Origin: a virus
Length of the DNA: 58,303 nucleotides
Virus record (IMG/VR): IMGVR_UViG_3300003324_000049
Coordinates: 1-58,303 of that record
Strand: one strand, 5' to 3'
The translations under genes and the position numbers were made by a program. The notes below the pieces were generated by a model. That model had not been told where the DNA came from and ran no database searches. It saw only the letters and a program-made list of their open reading frames with translations. Below, in pieces: positions 8,266-14,652 of this stretch. Position 1 is the first letter of the stretch; each line of letters starts with the position of its first letter.

Positions 8266-8326
8266 AACAAAAAATGAGAGTGATTGTATTGCTACAATCT
8301 CTTCGATACTATTGCTAGTATGTACT
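8266..8326 (-). ncRNA. short RNA B with own promoter and terminator
   Basis: Begins about 7 bases after the -10 at 8332-8337. Contains an ACTA-GCAA-TAGT hairpin and ends in a GATTGTA/TACAATC stem followed, after ACTCTC, by ATTTTTTG, so a transcript of about 60 nt is expected. No coding potential seen. Confidence 0.45.
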
Positions 8327-8329
8327 CTC

Positions 8330-8360
8330 TCATTATAAGCCATGTTATTTCTGCGATTGG
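8330..8360 (-). promoter_or_regulatory. cassette-type promoter for RNA B
   Basis: Minus strand TCGCAGAAATAACATGGC then TTATAATGAGAGAG. Directly upstream lie one TGGCCA (8358-8363) and one GTGGGCA (8369-8375), the motifs clustered at 44.2-44.6 kb. Confidence 0.55.
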
Positions 8361-8467
8361 CCAGAAAAGTGGGCAGATGCAAAAAATATAAGGCTTGCAT
8401 CTCAAAGTGCTTGTCCCATAATTGGTTACGCAGAATGCAATGAATCACTTTTGCTATCGGTGATACC

Positions 8468-8575
8468 TTAAATAGAGAAGAGCCGTGACGCGAATGTCAC
8501 TCTAACTAGGTGGACCTGACAGGGAGCTGAAATCACGTCAACGGGGACGTCGGAGATCAGACCGTCAGGGGTTCT
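8468..8575 (-). ncRNA. structured RNA C of about 105 nt
   Basis: Driven by the promoter at 8580-8606. Predicted pairings: CCTGAC/GTCAGG enclosing an ACGTC-CCCGTT-GACGT hairpin, a GTGAC-ATTCGC-GTCAC hairpin (8485-8500), and a closing GAAGA/TCTTC helix. A TATTT run follows but the terminator is weak; a TTGCATCT/AGATGCAA inverted repeat at 8375-8403 may end read-through. Family not recognised. Confidence 0.45.
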
Positions 8576-8650
8576 TCTCATTATAAGCTATGTTGTTTTT
8601 GCGACAGGCAAAAAATAAGAGACCGTGTTAGGGTCTCCTATTTTGAGGAT
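8576..8650 (-). promoter_or_regulatory. terminator-promoter cassette between the 8651-8872 gene and RNA C
   Basis: Terminator stem TAGGAGACC/GGTCTCTTA right after the stop at 8651, then promoter TCGCAAAAACAACA with -10 TATAAT at 8580-8585. Confidence 0.65.
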
Positions 8651-8872
8651 TTAGTTCTTTACGAGTTTGTTACGGATCAAGCTAAAGATGGTCTGCGGTT
8701 CATCGAATTCTTCAATGAGCGACGGGTACTTCTCGATCAAGCGTTCCATCCACTTCTCACCATTCAGCGCGAGTACGGCTGAGAGCGAGAGGGACAGAAC
8801 AGCTCCAATCAGGAAGGAGTTCGCTTCAATGAACTGGCCGATGATGGACAGAACAGCAAAGATGGTTTCCAT
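8651..8872 (-). CDS. membrane microprotein, 73 aa
   Basis: Two close hydrophobic segments in residues 4-37, then an acidic amphipathic C-terminus. ATG 8872 follows GAAAGGAACCTATT. Last gene of the cassette array; its own promoter is in the interval to 8968. Function unknown; a hairpin membrane insertion is plausible. Confidence 0.7.
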   Translation of the reverse strand: METIFAVLSIIGQFIEANSFLIGAVLSLSLSAVLALNGEKWMERLIEKYPSLIEEFDEPQTIFSLIRNKLVKN

Positions 8873-8967
8873 AATAGGTTCCTTTCAGAGGGGGTTCATT
8901 CTCATAATAACCTATGTAGAACCTGCGAACAAAAAATGAGAAGCCGTGTTAGGGCTTCCCATTTGGG
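8873..8967 (-). promoter_or_regulatory. terminator-promoter cassette
   Basis: Terminator GGGAAGCC-CTAACAC-GGCTTCTC then T-run; promoter TCGCAGGTTCTACATAGG with -10 TATTAT; ribosome site GAAAGGAACC. Confidence 0.7.
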
Positions 8968-9204
8968 TTAGTCTTCCAGTTCTTTCTTGGAGCGGTTTTC
9001 AATTCCAGTCATAGCGGCGAACTTCGCTGTGTCGAGAGCGGCGGAGGCGGCGAGGACGGTGAGGGCTCCAACGGCAACGTACTTGACGACAGTCTTCGAG
9101 ATTTCGAGGATGTCTTCTTTGGTTATCGAGGGAGTCACATCGACCATGCCGTCTTCCGTGCGGTCCTTCTTCAGGCGGATTTCGAGCTTGTGGTTCTTGA
9201 ACAT
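8968..9204 (-). CDS. membrane microprotein, 78 aa
   Basis: Start set at ATG 9204, 6 bases after GAAAGGAAC; the longer frame would translate the promoter. Basic and charged N-terminal half, one membrane segment at about residues 40-58, short charged tail. Function unknown. Confidence 0.7.
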   Translation of the reverse strand: MFKNHKLEIRLKKDRTEDGMVDVTPSITKEDILEISKTVVKYVAVGALTVLAASAALDTAKFAAMTGIENRSKKELED

Positions 9205-9294
9205 GATGTTCCTTTCATAGTGGGTTAACTTCTCATTAAAGGCCATGTAGAACCTGCGAAAAATGAAAGGCCGTGTTAGGGCCTCCCATTTTGA
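9205..9294 (-). promoter_or_regulatory. terminator-promoter cassette
   Basis: Terminator GGAGGCC-CTAACAC-GGCCTTTC; promoter TCGCAGGTTCTACATGGCC with -10 TTTAAT; ribosome site CTATGAAAGGAA. Confidence 0.7.
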
Positions 9295-9576
9295 TTATTC
9301 CTTCTTGAGCATATCTATGGCGGTTTGCATCGCGTCATTCATCTCTGCCGAATATTCGGTGAGTGACGTAACGGTAACCTTCATCTCAACAAGAGTCTTG
9401 AGGGTCAGCTCTGTCAACTCAATAGTGGCTTCCCTATTCGGTAGTTCGAATTCTTCGGGAAGAGCTTTGAGTGTGGCAAGAGCTTCAACATAAGTCTTGA
9501 TGAGAAGGTCTGCGTTTGACGTCATCTCATGTACTTTCGACATGAAGATGAGTTCGGGCGATTCAACGTTATCCAT
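9295..9576 (-). CDS. helical soluble microprotein, 93 aa
   Basis: ATG 9576 after CGAAAGGAAATACA. Acidic, predicted almost entirely alpha-helical, with repeated Leu-Thr-Glu heptad-like spacing (about residues 30-85) that suggests a coiled coil. No membrane segment. Function unknown. Confidence 0.7.
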   Translation of the reverse strand: MDNVESPELIFMSKVHEMTSNADLLIKTYVEALATLKALPEEFELPNREATIELTELTLKTLVEMKVTVTSLTEYSAEMNDAMQTAIDMLKKE

Positions 9577-9668
9577 TGTATTTCCTTTCGTAGGGGGTTC
9601 TCATTATAAGGCGTGTAAATCCTACGAAAAAATGAGAAGCCGTGTTAGGGCTTCCCATTTTGAAGTGG
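9577..9668 (-). promoter_or_regulatory. terminator-promoter cassette
   Basis: Terminator GGGAAGCC-CTAACAC-GGCTTCTC; TTTTTTCG; TTTACACGCC; -10 TATAAT; GAAAGGAA. Confidence 0.75.
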
Positions 9669-9872
9669 TTAGTATCGTGCGCGCTGTTTCTGTTCGCGAC
9701 GCTGGACTTCCTTCCTCCAGGTCTTCGCATTGCGTGCTTCGGTAGTGCTCGATATGATCTTGGCAACTGCAAGTGCAGCGGCTGAGAGCACACCGATCGT
9801 TTCCAAAGGACGTTCTTCGAAGGCCTGCAAGAGGCGAGCCTTAGCGTTCTCGTACGTCTTCTTGGCGTTCAT
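9669..9872 (-). CDS. membrane microprotein, 67 aa
   Basis: ATG 9872 chosen because CTATGAAAGGAATATC precedes it; a longer frame starts inside the promoter leader. Amphipathic basic N-terminus, membrane segment about 24-42, very basic C-terminal tail (many Arg and Gln). Function unknown. Confidence 0.7.
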   Translation of the reverse strand: MNAKKTYENAKARLLQAFEERPLETIGVLSAAALAVAKIISSTTEARNAKTWRKEVQRREQKQRARY

Positions 9873-9960
9873 GATATTCCTTTCATAGGGGGTCTTCATT
9901 ATAAGGAGTGTAGAACTTGCGAAAAATTAGAAGGCCGTGTTAGGGCCTCCTAATTAGGAG
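9873..9960 (-). promoter_or_regulatory. terminator-promoter cassette
   Basis: Terminator AATTAGGAGGCC-CTAACAC-GGCCTTCTAATT; TTTTTCGCAAGTTCTACAC; -10 TATAAT; CTATGAAAGGAA. Confidence 0.75.
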
Positions 9961-10209
9961 TTAGTCCTTTTCAGGATCGGGGACAACTTTGAGGTTCTTC
10001 TTGTTCTTGCGAGCTTTCGTGTACTCAAAGACAGCCGTTCCAACCAAATCGCCCAATTTGGCAGTTCCGAGGATGACGCCAACGCAGATAAGTCCGACGG
10101 TGGCACCAACCGCGTAAGAGACAAATTGTTCTTTGGGGGTGTACTTGGGCTGAATGTAGTTCACGACGATTTTGTCGCTGTTTTCAATCAGTTCTTCGAT
10201 GCAATCCAT
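9961..10209 (-). CDS. membrane microprotein, 82 aa
   Basis: ATG 10209 follows GAAAGGAAATATC. One membrane segment at about residues 30-50 (Gly/Val/Ile-rich), then a cytosolic-type basic tail with KARKNKKN. Function unknown. Confidence 0.7.
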   Translation of the reverse strand: MDCIEELIENSDKIVVNYIQPKYTPKEQFVSYAVGATVGLICVGVILGTAKLGDLVGTAVFEYTKARKNKKNLKVVPDPEKD

Positions 10210-10303
10210 GATATTTCCTTTCATAGGGGGTTACTTCTTCATTATAAGACATGTAATTTTTGCGAAAAACTAGAAAACCTTGTAGGGTCTTCTAGTCTGA
10301 GAT
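10210..10303 (-). promoter_or_regulatory. terminator-promoter cassette
   Basis: Terminator ACTAGAAGACC/GGTTTTCTAGT; TTTTTCGCAAAAATTACATG; -10 TATAAT; CTATGAAAGGAA. Confidence 0.75.
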
Positions 10304-10609
10304 TTAATCAGTTTCTGATGCTAGTTTACGCAAATCTTCAACGTATTGATTCCAGGCTTCCGGCTGCAGCTCCTGCCACGCCATGTATCGCGCATATAGC
10401 ATTCGGCGGAGCGGGTCGATTTCGGGATGTATTATAGCAAGGTATTTCCGAGCTTTTCTAGTTTCATCTCTCAATTTTCGATCTGCACGAAGGGCTTCTA
10501 ACGGATTTGTGATAAGCGGGGTGTAGCTGAGTATGGCTTTGTCTAGGGGACCAATCTCATTCTTGAGGAATTTAAATGCGTTAACAAAAGTTTTAACAGT
10601 TTTAAACAT
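10304..10609 (-). CDS. soluble microprotein, 101 aa
   Basis: ATG 10609 after GAAAGGAAATC. Predicted helical, with a basic middle (RADRKLRDETRKARK) and aromatic/acidic C-terminus. No membrane segment or known motif. Function unknown. Confidence 0.7.
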   Translation of the reverse strand: MFKTVKTFVNAFKFLKNEIGPLDKAILSYTPLITNPLEALRADRKLRDETRKARKYLAIIHPEIDPLRRMLYARYMAWQELQPEAWNQYVEDLRKLASETD

Positions 10610-10688
10610 GATTTCCTTTCATAGGGGTTCTCACTATAAGGGATGTAAATCTGGCGAAAAAAAAGAAGGGCTTGTTAGGCCCTCCTCT
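10610..10688 (-). promoter_or_regulatory. terminator-promoter cassette
   Basis: Terminator AAAGAGGAGGGC/GCCCTTCTTT with eight T; TTTTTCGCCAGATTTACATC; -10 TATAGT. Confidence 0.75.
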
Positions 10689-10844
10689 TTAGTACCGGTT
10701 ATCGTACCGGCGGTCGTAGCGAGGGTGTTCGCAACGATTGTTTCGACGCATTTCGCGAATGAAAATCCAGATGAGCCAGATTCCACCCGTCAGACCTACA
10801 AGGATGAGGTCGAGGATGAAATTCCAGAATCCATATTTCTTCAT
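10689..10844 (-). CDS. membrane microprotein with basic tail, 51 aa
   Basis: ATG 10844 follows GAAAGGAACACACATATC. Hydrophobic residues 5-29 contain a GGIWLIWIF stretch, then a tail dominated by Arg, Asn and Tyr. The charge distribution predicts a cytosolic C-terminus. Function unknown. Confidence 0.7.
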   Translation of the reverse strand: MKKYGFWNFILDLILVGLTGGIWLIWIFIREMRRNNRCEHPRYDRRYDNRY

Positions 10845-10942
10845 GATATGTGTGTTCCTTTCGTTTTGGGGGGTTCTCATTATAGGACGTGTAATTCTTG
10901 CGAAAACAAAAAATAAGAGGCCGTGTAGGCCCCTTATTATGA
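10845..10942 (-). promoter_or_regulatory. terminator-promoter cassette
   Basis: Terminator AATAAGGGGCC-TACAC-GGCCTCTTATT with T-run; TTTTCGCAAGAATTACACG; -10 TATAAT. Confidence 0.75.
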
Positions 10943-11203
10943 TTACTTTTTCAGGTCTTTAATGAGCATTTCGAACTTGTAGTCTTCATGGGCATCTTCG
11001 TTGACGTGACGCTGTTCTTCTCGTGTCAGATGCGACAGGGCGTGATCGTAGGCACGGTTGAGCACTCGATTCTTCCGTCGGCAGTTAGCCAACTTGAATT
11101 CGAGATCTCTACGTTCCTGATCGATCTTTCCGATCGCGTACAGAGCACTAAAGATTGCGAATACGGCACCAAGAGTCTTGAGGACGATCTTAAAGCTGTT
11201 CAT
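10943..11203 (-). CDS. membrane-anchored coiled-coil-like microprotein, 86 aa
   Basis: ATG 11203 after GAAAGGAACTACA. N-terminal membrane segment (about 5-24), then a charged helix (25-65) rich in Arg, Glu and Asp and an acidic end. The layout resembles phage spanin-like or scaffold-like anchors, but no lysis gene adjoins it, so I leave function open. Confidence 0.7.
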   Translation of the reverse strand: MNSFKIVLKTLGAVFAIFSALYAIGKIDQERRDLEFKLANCRRKNRVLNRAYDHALSHLTREEQRHVNEDAHEDYKFEMLIKDLKK

Positions 11204-11293
11204 TGTAGTTCCTTTCATAGTGGGTTCTCACTATAAGGGATGTAAAACTAGCGAAAAAATGAGAAGCCGTGTTCGGGCTTCCCATTCGAGGTA
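11204..11293 (-). promoter_or_regulatory. terminator-promoter cassette
   Basis: Terminator GGGAAGCC-CGAACAC-GGCTTCTC; TTTTTTCGCTAGTTTTACATC; -10 TATAGT; CTATGAAAGGAA. Confidence 0.75.
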
Positions 11294-11488
11294 CTATTCA
11301 GTCAATTCAGGTGTCTTCTTCTTACCTTCGATTGCTGTGATGATGAAGTCGGATGCGAAGTGTGCAATTACGCTGGCAACTACACCAATAACAATCTTAT
11401 TGGTCATGAAGCGGGCGAGCTTGCGACTTGCACCAACGATTTCGTCGTCAGTAGCGTTTTCGAGTTCGGTAATGAGGGTAGTGGGCAT
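11294..11488 (-). CDS. membrane microprotein, 64 aa
   Basis: ATG 11488 after GAAAGGAAACATC. Acidic N-terminal helix, one membrane segment at about 31-54, short Lys-rich tail. Function unknown. Confidence 0.7.
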   Translation of the reverse strand: MPTTLITELENATDDEIVGASRKLARFMTNKIVIGVVASVIAHFASDFIITAIEGKKKTPELTE

Positions 11489-11574
11489 GATGTTTCCTTT
11501 CATAGTGGGTTCTCATTATAAGACAAGTAATTTTCGCGAAAAATAAGAGACCGTGTTAGGGTCTCCTATTTTGA
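11489..11574 (-). promoter_or_regulatory. terminator-promoter cassette
   Basis: Terminator AATAGGAGACC-CTAACAC-GGTCTCTTATT; TTTTTCGCGAAAATTACTTG; -10 TATAAT; CTATGAAAGGAA. Confidence 0.75.
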
Positions 11575-11829
11575 TTACTTCTTCCAGAATTGGAGGCGTT
11601 CCAACAATGGTTTCTTTTCCAGCTGCTTGAGTTCGGTCTCAATTATGGGTAGGTAGATATTACAGTGACGAATCAGATCGTCGAGCTGCCATTCAGCTTG
11701 AGTGTGGATGAATTCACCAATGGTGTTTGTAACATCCGCATCAAGATATTCTTTGAGGCGCTCGTTCTGAGTTTTACGTGTGTATCCAACATGCCATTTG
11801 AGGTCGCGGAGGGCGGCTTTGGGGTCCAT
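11575..11829 (-). CDS. soluble microprotein, 84 aa
   Basis: ATG 11829 after GAAAGGACCCTAAAA. Helical, with His/Trp in the first third and a Lys-rich C-terminus (about 70-84). No known motif. Function unknown. Confidence 0.7.
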   Translation of the reverse strand: MDPKAALRDLKWHVGYTRKTQNERLKEYLDADVTNTIGEFIHTQAEWQLDDLIRHCNIYLPIIETELKQLEKKPLLERLQFWKK

Positions 11830-11926
11830 TTTTAGGGTCCTTTCATAGGGGTTAGTTCTCACTATAGGACGTGTAATCCCCGCGAAAAAAAAAAGGAGGG
11901 CTTGTTAGGCTCTCCTCTTTTGGGTC
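11830..11926 (-). promoter_or_regulatory. terminator-promoter cassette
   Basis: Terminator AGAGGAG/CTCCTTTT type stem with ten T; TTTTTCGCGGGGATTACACG; -10 TATAGT; CTATGAAAGGA. Confidence 0.75.
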
Positions 11927-12040
11927 TTACTGTGTAGCCATATGGGCAAATATCGCTAGGACTGTGACGACTAGGAGGTACATCTTTATTGTAAAGAGTT
12001 CTTCTCTATGATCGTGACAGAACATTTTGACTTTGTTCAT
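11927..12040 (-). CDS. membrane microprotein, 37 aa
   Basis: ATG 12040 after CGAAAGGAAACC, with the full upstream cassette. Charged, His-containing N-terminal half, then a single C-terminal membrane segment (about 19-35) ending close to the stop. This is a tail-anchored topology. The regular cassette on both sides supports it as a gene. Confidence 0.6.
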   Translation of the reverse strand: MNKVKMFCHDHREELFTIKMYLLVVTVLAIFAHMATQ

Positions 12041-12119
12041 GGTTTCCTTTCGTAGGGTTCTCACTATAAGACGTGTAATCCCCGCGAAAAAAAGAAGAAG
12101 GGCTTGTTAGGCCCTCCTC
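12041..12119 (-). promoter_or_regulatory. terminator-promoter cassette
   Basis: Terminator AAGAGGAGGGCC/GCCCTTCTTCTTT; TTTTTCGCGGGGATTACACG; -10 TATAGT; ACGAAAGGAAA. Its promoter core differs from that of the 11830-11926 cassette at a single base (TCTTATAG versus TCCTATAG). Confidence 0.75.
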
Positions 12120-12254
12120 TTAGTATACGAACCGATAACCATTCTCAGGTTGAATGTGATGACAGAGGGGTACACCAAAGACAATTGGCGCTGTGCAAGG
12201 TTTGATCTCATCAAGTTGCTTGTAGCACCAATCATCGATGTATTCGTGTTTCAT
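12120..12254 (-). CDS. soluble microprotein, 44 aa
   Basis: ATG 12254 after GAAAGGAACAAA. Contains three Cys and three His (WCYK, PCTAP, LCHH), compatible with metal binding, and ends in aromatic residues. Bounded by cassettes on both sides. Function unknown. Confidence 0.6.
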   Translation of the reverse strand: MKHEYIDDWCYKQLDEIKPCTAPIVFGVPLCHHIQPENGYRFVY

Positions 12255-12343
12255 TTTGTTCCTTTCATAGTTGGTTCATTATAACCAACGTTATTCCTAC
12301 GAAAAAAAATGAGAATCCTTGTTAGGGATTCCCATTTGGGTTG
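12255..12343 (-). promoter_or_regulatory. terminator-promoter cassette
   Basis: Terminator AAATGGGAATCC-CTAACAA-GGATTCTCATTT; TTTTTCGTAGGAATAACG; -10 TATAAT; CTATGAAAGGAAC. Confidence 0.75.
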
Positions 12344-12526
12344 TTACTCCTTTTCGGAGGGGACGGCATTCGCCAGCATTTCACGCTGGTTCATTTCATC
12401 TTTCACATCTTCCTTGAATTCCCGGATGGATTCGATTGCGGCTCCGGGGAGGGAGGCAATGACCTTGGGGACAAAGAGGACGGAAGCGATGGCACGAACG
12501 GGCTTGGAGTGCTTGGTGAGTGACAT
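12344..12526 (-). CDS. microprotein, 60 aa
   Basis: ATG 12526 after GAAAGGAATCAAA. Moderately hydrophobic N-terminal half (ASVLFVPKVIASLPG) with basic residues, then a charged helix. May associate peripherally with membrane. Function unknown. Confidence 0.65.
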   Translation of the reverse strand: MSLTKHSKPVRAIASVLFVPKVIASLPGAAIESIREFKEDVKDEMNQREMLANAVPSEKE

Positions 12527-12619
12527 TTTGATTCCTTTCATAGGGGTTAACTTCTCATTATAATACGTGTAATTTTTGCGAAAAAAAAGGAGGGCTTGTT
12601 AGGCTCTCCTCTTTTGGAA
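12527..12619 (-). promoter_or_regulatory. terminator-promoter cassette
   Basis: Terminator AGAGGAG/CTCCTTTT type stem with eight T; TTTTTCGCAAAAATTACACG; -10 TATAAT; CTATGAAAGGAA. Confidence 0.75.
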
Positions 12620-12859
12620 TTACTTCTTAAAAATCCATTTCCAAAGCGGCTTCTTCACAGGTTCTTCCTCTGCTCGGCTCCAGACTCGGAAGATCATCGC
12701 ACGATTCGCAGCAGCTTTCTTATGCAGCTTTCCGAGCTCCTTCAAGTCATCCATAGTGATGTGCTTGGGGGAGGCCATGAGCAGCTGTTCGAGCTGATCG
12801 ATTTCGTCGAGGGCTTCAGAGTACAGAGTGGCAGCGGTTTCGCGAGTTACTGTAGTCAT
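12620..12859 (-). CDS. soluble helical microprotein, 79 aa
   Basis: ATG 12859 after GAAAGGAACACTAAA. Helical with Leu/Glu repeats (about 12-60) and a very basic, Trp-containing C-terminus (KKPLWKWIFKK), which could bind membrane or nucleic acid. Function unknown. Confidence 0.7.
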   Translation of the reverse strand: MTTVTRETAATLYSEALDEIDQLEQLLMASPKHITMDDLKELGKLHKKAAANRAMIFRVWSRAEEEPVKKPLWKWIFKK

Positions 12860-12952
12860 TTTAGTGTTCCTTTCTAGAGGGTTAATTCTCACTATAAGAC
12901 AGGTAATTTTCGCGAAAAAAAAGAGAATCCATGTTGGATTCTCCCTTGAGGG
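12860..12952 (-). promoter_or_regulatory. terminator-promoter cassette
   Basis: Terminator GGGAGAATCC-AACAT-GGATTCTCTTTT; TTTTTTCGCGAAAATTACCTG; -10 TATAGT; GAAAGGAACAC. Confidence 0.75.
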
Positions 12953-13060
12953 TTATTTCTTGAGGTTCGGGGTGTTCAGTTCTGCACATACGAGGATTGC
13001 TGCGAATTTGGTTTCCCATTCGAGCAGCAGTCGCTGGTTATCGCGCTGGTACTGAGTCAT
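12953..13060 (-). CDS. microprotein, 35 aa
   Basis: ATG 13060 after GAAAGGAACTAAA; the longer upstream frame crosses promoter and terminator and is not credible. A short amphipathic helix with Arg/Gln/Leu and one Cys. The flanking cassettes are the main reason to accept it. Confidence 0.55.
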   Translation of the reverse strand: MTQYQRDNQRLLLEWETKFAAILVCAELNTPNLKK

Positions 13061-13152
13061 TTTAGTTCCTTTCAGAGGGGTTTCTTTCTCATTAAAAGGC
13101 ATGTAAAATGTGCGATGCAAAAATGAGAATCCATGTAGGATTCTCATCTTAG
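13061..13152 (-). promoter_or_regulatory. terminator-promoter cassette
   Basis: Terminator GATGAGAATCC-TACAT-GGATTCTCATTTTTG; promoter TCGCACATTTTACATGCC with -10 TTTAAT; CTGAAAGGAAC. Confidence 0.7.
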
Positions 13153-13377
13153 CTACTTGTTGTAGCTGATGTCGATGATGACGTAATCGTTGGCAAACAT
13201 GTGATGTTCCTTATTAACGTCCAACATGGCCTTCAGCGGCTGGGTTACGTTGCTAGCCGGTGTCCTCTCGAGAATCTCTACATGGCCGCCTTTGACGACG
13301 AACAGAGTTCCGAGAAGCACCAGTGCAACAGCAATGCTGATGAGCAGGGCGTTAAAAAAGTTTTCAACAATCTTCAT
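13153..13377 (-). CDS. membrane-anchored microprotein, 74 aa
   Basis: N-terminal membrane segment at about residues 8-29, then an extracytoplasmic-type domain of 45 residues with His, Asn and Val. A signal-anchor topology is likely. Start ATG 13377; AAGGAATAATC precedes it. Function unknown. Confidence 0.7.
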   Translation of the reverse strand: MKIVENFFNALLISIAVALVLLGTLFVVKGGHVEILERTPASNVTQPLKAMLDVNKEHHMFANDYVIIDISYNK

Positions 13378-13571
13378 GATTATTCCTTAATTTGATAGGG
13401 TCTTCTTCTCATAAAAACCCATGTAAATCATGCGATTGTTTTCCCAGAAATTCCCCCCGCGCTTTTTTTCAGAATCGAAAAAATTAAAAGCCATGTAAAA
13501 ATAGAAGCCCTGTGTAAGAGGTTTTAAGTCTTACACAGGACTCCTATTTTGATTACTTGTGGTGGTTCATG
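13378..13571 (-). promoter_or_regulatory. long terminator-promoter cassette
   Basis: Begins after the stop at 13572 with a strong stem of about 18 bp (CCTGTGTAAGA/TCTTACACAGG core at 13509-13539), followed by TTTTTACATGGCTTTTAAT, a possible partial promoter copy, and then TCGCATGATTTACATGGG with -10 TTTTAT at 13412-13436. It is about 100 bases longer than the other cassettes; nothing else is recognised in it. Confidence 0.6.
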
Positions 13572-13856
13572 TTATGGTTTGAACTTTCCAACAAATGCCA
13601 CGGCTTTCGACGAGATGACGTGCAACCGTTCATGCTGAAGGATAGCCACGATACCGACGAGGTTACCACCGACCGCGATCAAAGCGTTCTTGCTCACAGG
13701 TTCGCTCTTCCGTGTGGAGGCGATCTTGTTGAGGCGATCTAGCTGATCGAGGATCTTGTTGTATTCGTCAGTACCGGGAGTTGCTTCATGCAGTGCTTCG
13801 GTTACAAGGCCAATCACCGTTTCGAGTCCGGCAATGTTTTTATCTTTTTTAAACAT
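13572..13856 (-). CDS. conserved small phage protein with C-terminal membrane segment, 94 aa
   Basis: ATG 13856 follows GAAAGGAGACCTC. Soluble helical N-terminal half, Lys/Arg-rich middle and a hydrophobic C-terminal stretch (about 60-90, with GGNLVGIVAIL). First gene of the cassette array after the late operon. Function unknown. Confidence 0.7.
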   Translation of the reverse strand: MFKKDKNIAGLETVIGLVTEALHEATPGTDEYNKILDQLDRLNKIASTRKSEPVSKNALIAVGGNLVGIVAILQHERLHVISSKAVAFVGKFKP

Positions 13857-13913
13857 GAGGTCTCCTTTCAAGAGTCTTCATTATAATGCGTGTTTTATCC
13901 GCGAATCCGCTCA
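13857..13913 (-). promoter_or_regulatory. promoter without upstream terminator, at the end of the late operon
   Basis: Minus strand TTCGCGGATAAAACACGCATTATAATGAAG, abutting the holin stop. Unlike the other cassettes it has no hairpin, so late transcripts may read into the array. Confidence 0.65.
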
Positions 13914-14300
13914 TCAGGCGGACGGATCGTATCCCTTAATTACCAGCTGGGACTTGTTGAGGAGATCAGAAGCAGAAGTCTCGTTCAGCTGAACTCGAAC
14001 AATCGGTTCGCCAGCTTCATTAATTCCGTCAACAACTGCACCATCAAACCCACCGGGAGGTGTCTCGGTAGACGGTGTGTAACCCCTACGAGCAAGGCTC
14101 AGAACTACACCAAGAAATACCGCAGCACCAGCAAGCGAGCCGGTCACCTCTACGACATTATTCCAATGAAAATAGCCGCCAAGCAGTGCGTAAAACACAC
14201 CAGCCGCAGGGAAGACTTTTTCCAGGATAGCCCGAAAGAAGTCATACTGCGCATCAGACAACTGGACAAATCCAGAATTTGTTGCAGAATGATCTGCCAT
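13914..14300 (-). CDS. holin candidate (r1t-like)
   Basis: 128 residues. Two membrane segments at about 30-48 (FPAAGVFYALLGGYF) and 53-72, separated by a short polar turn, then a soluble tail of 55 residues. This two-segment layout fits the r1t-type holin family that releases the lysin at the end of infection. It follows the tail genes and two more membrane proteins, but the lysin lies 23 kb away. Alternative: a non-lytic membrane protein. Confidence 0.65.
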   Translation of the reverse strand: MADHSATNSGFVQLSDAQYDFFRAILEKVFPAAGVFYALLGGYFHWNNVVEVTGSLAGAAVFLGVVLSLARRGYTPSTETPPGGFDGAVVDGINEAGEPIVRVQLNETSASDLLNKSQLVIKGYDPSA

Positions 14301-14305
14301 TTTGA

Positions 14306-14650
14306 TTACTCCTCTTTACGTTCTATACCGTGTTTGACGGGTTCGATACCGGCGAGTATTAGCTGCCTTTGAAGTTTTGCGACGTGCTCTTCAGCTTGAC
14401 GACGTAGTTTATCTGCAGCGTCTCGCTCCGCTTCGGCCTTATCAACCTTTTCATCGCGATCCGCAACCGCATCATTACGTTCTTTAATAGCTGTAGCACG
14501 CTGTTCTGCAAGGGTGGTATTTCTGATTCGCTCACGACCAGCTGCTCCTGAAAGCCACTTGATCAGACCGTTAATCAGAGCCAACAGCGCCGCCCCGCCA
14601 CTCCCCGCACCGAGTGCAGTAATGAGTAGTTTCGCTGTTTCACCATCCAT
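14306..14650 (-). CDS. membrane-anchored coiled-coil protein (possible lysis accessory)
   Basis: 114 residues. N-terminal hydrophobic segment (about 8-32), then a long charged helix (45-100) with heptad-like Ala/Glu/Arg spacing, typical of a coiled coil. It lies 5 bases upstream of the holin candidate. Such anchors accompany lysis cassettes or baseplates; the exact role is not shown. Confidence 0.65.
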   Translation of the reverse strand: MDGETAKLLITALGAGSGGAALLALINGLIKWLSGAAGRERIRNTTLAEQRATAIKERNDAVADRDEKVDKAEAERDAADKLRRQAEEHVAKLQRQLILAGIEPVKHGIERKEE

Positions 14651-14652
14651 TT

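Noticed and set aside
8179-8448. 89-codon minus-strand frame
   Set aside because: It runs through two promoters and hairpins, and its composition is not protein-like.
8873-13913. Regularly spaced repeats as a CRISPR array
   Set aside because: Repeats are terminator-promoter units and the unique parts are genes of variable length with start codons and ribosome sites.
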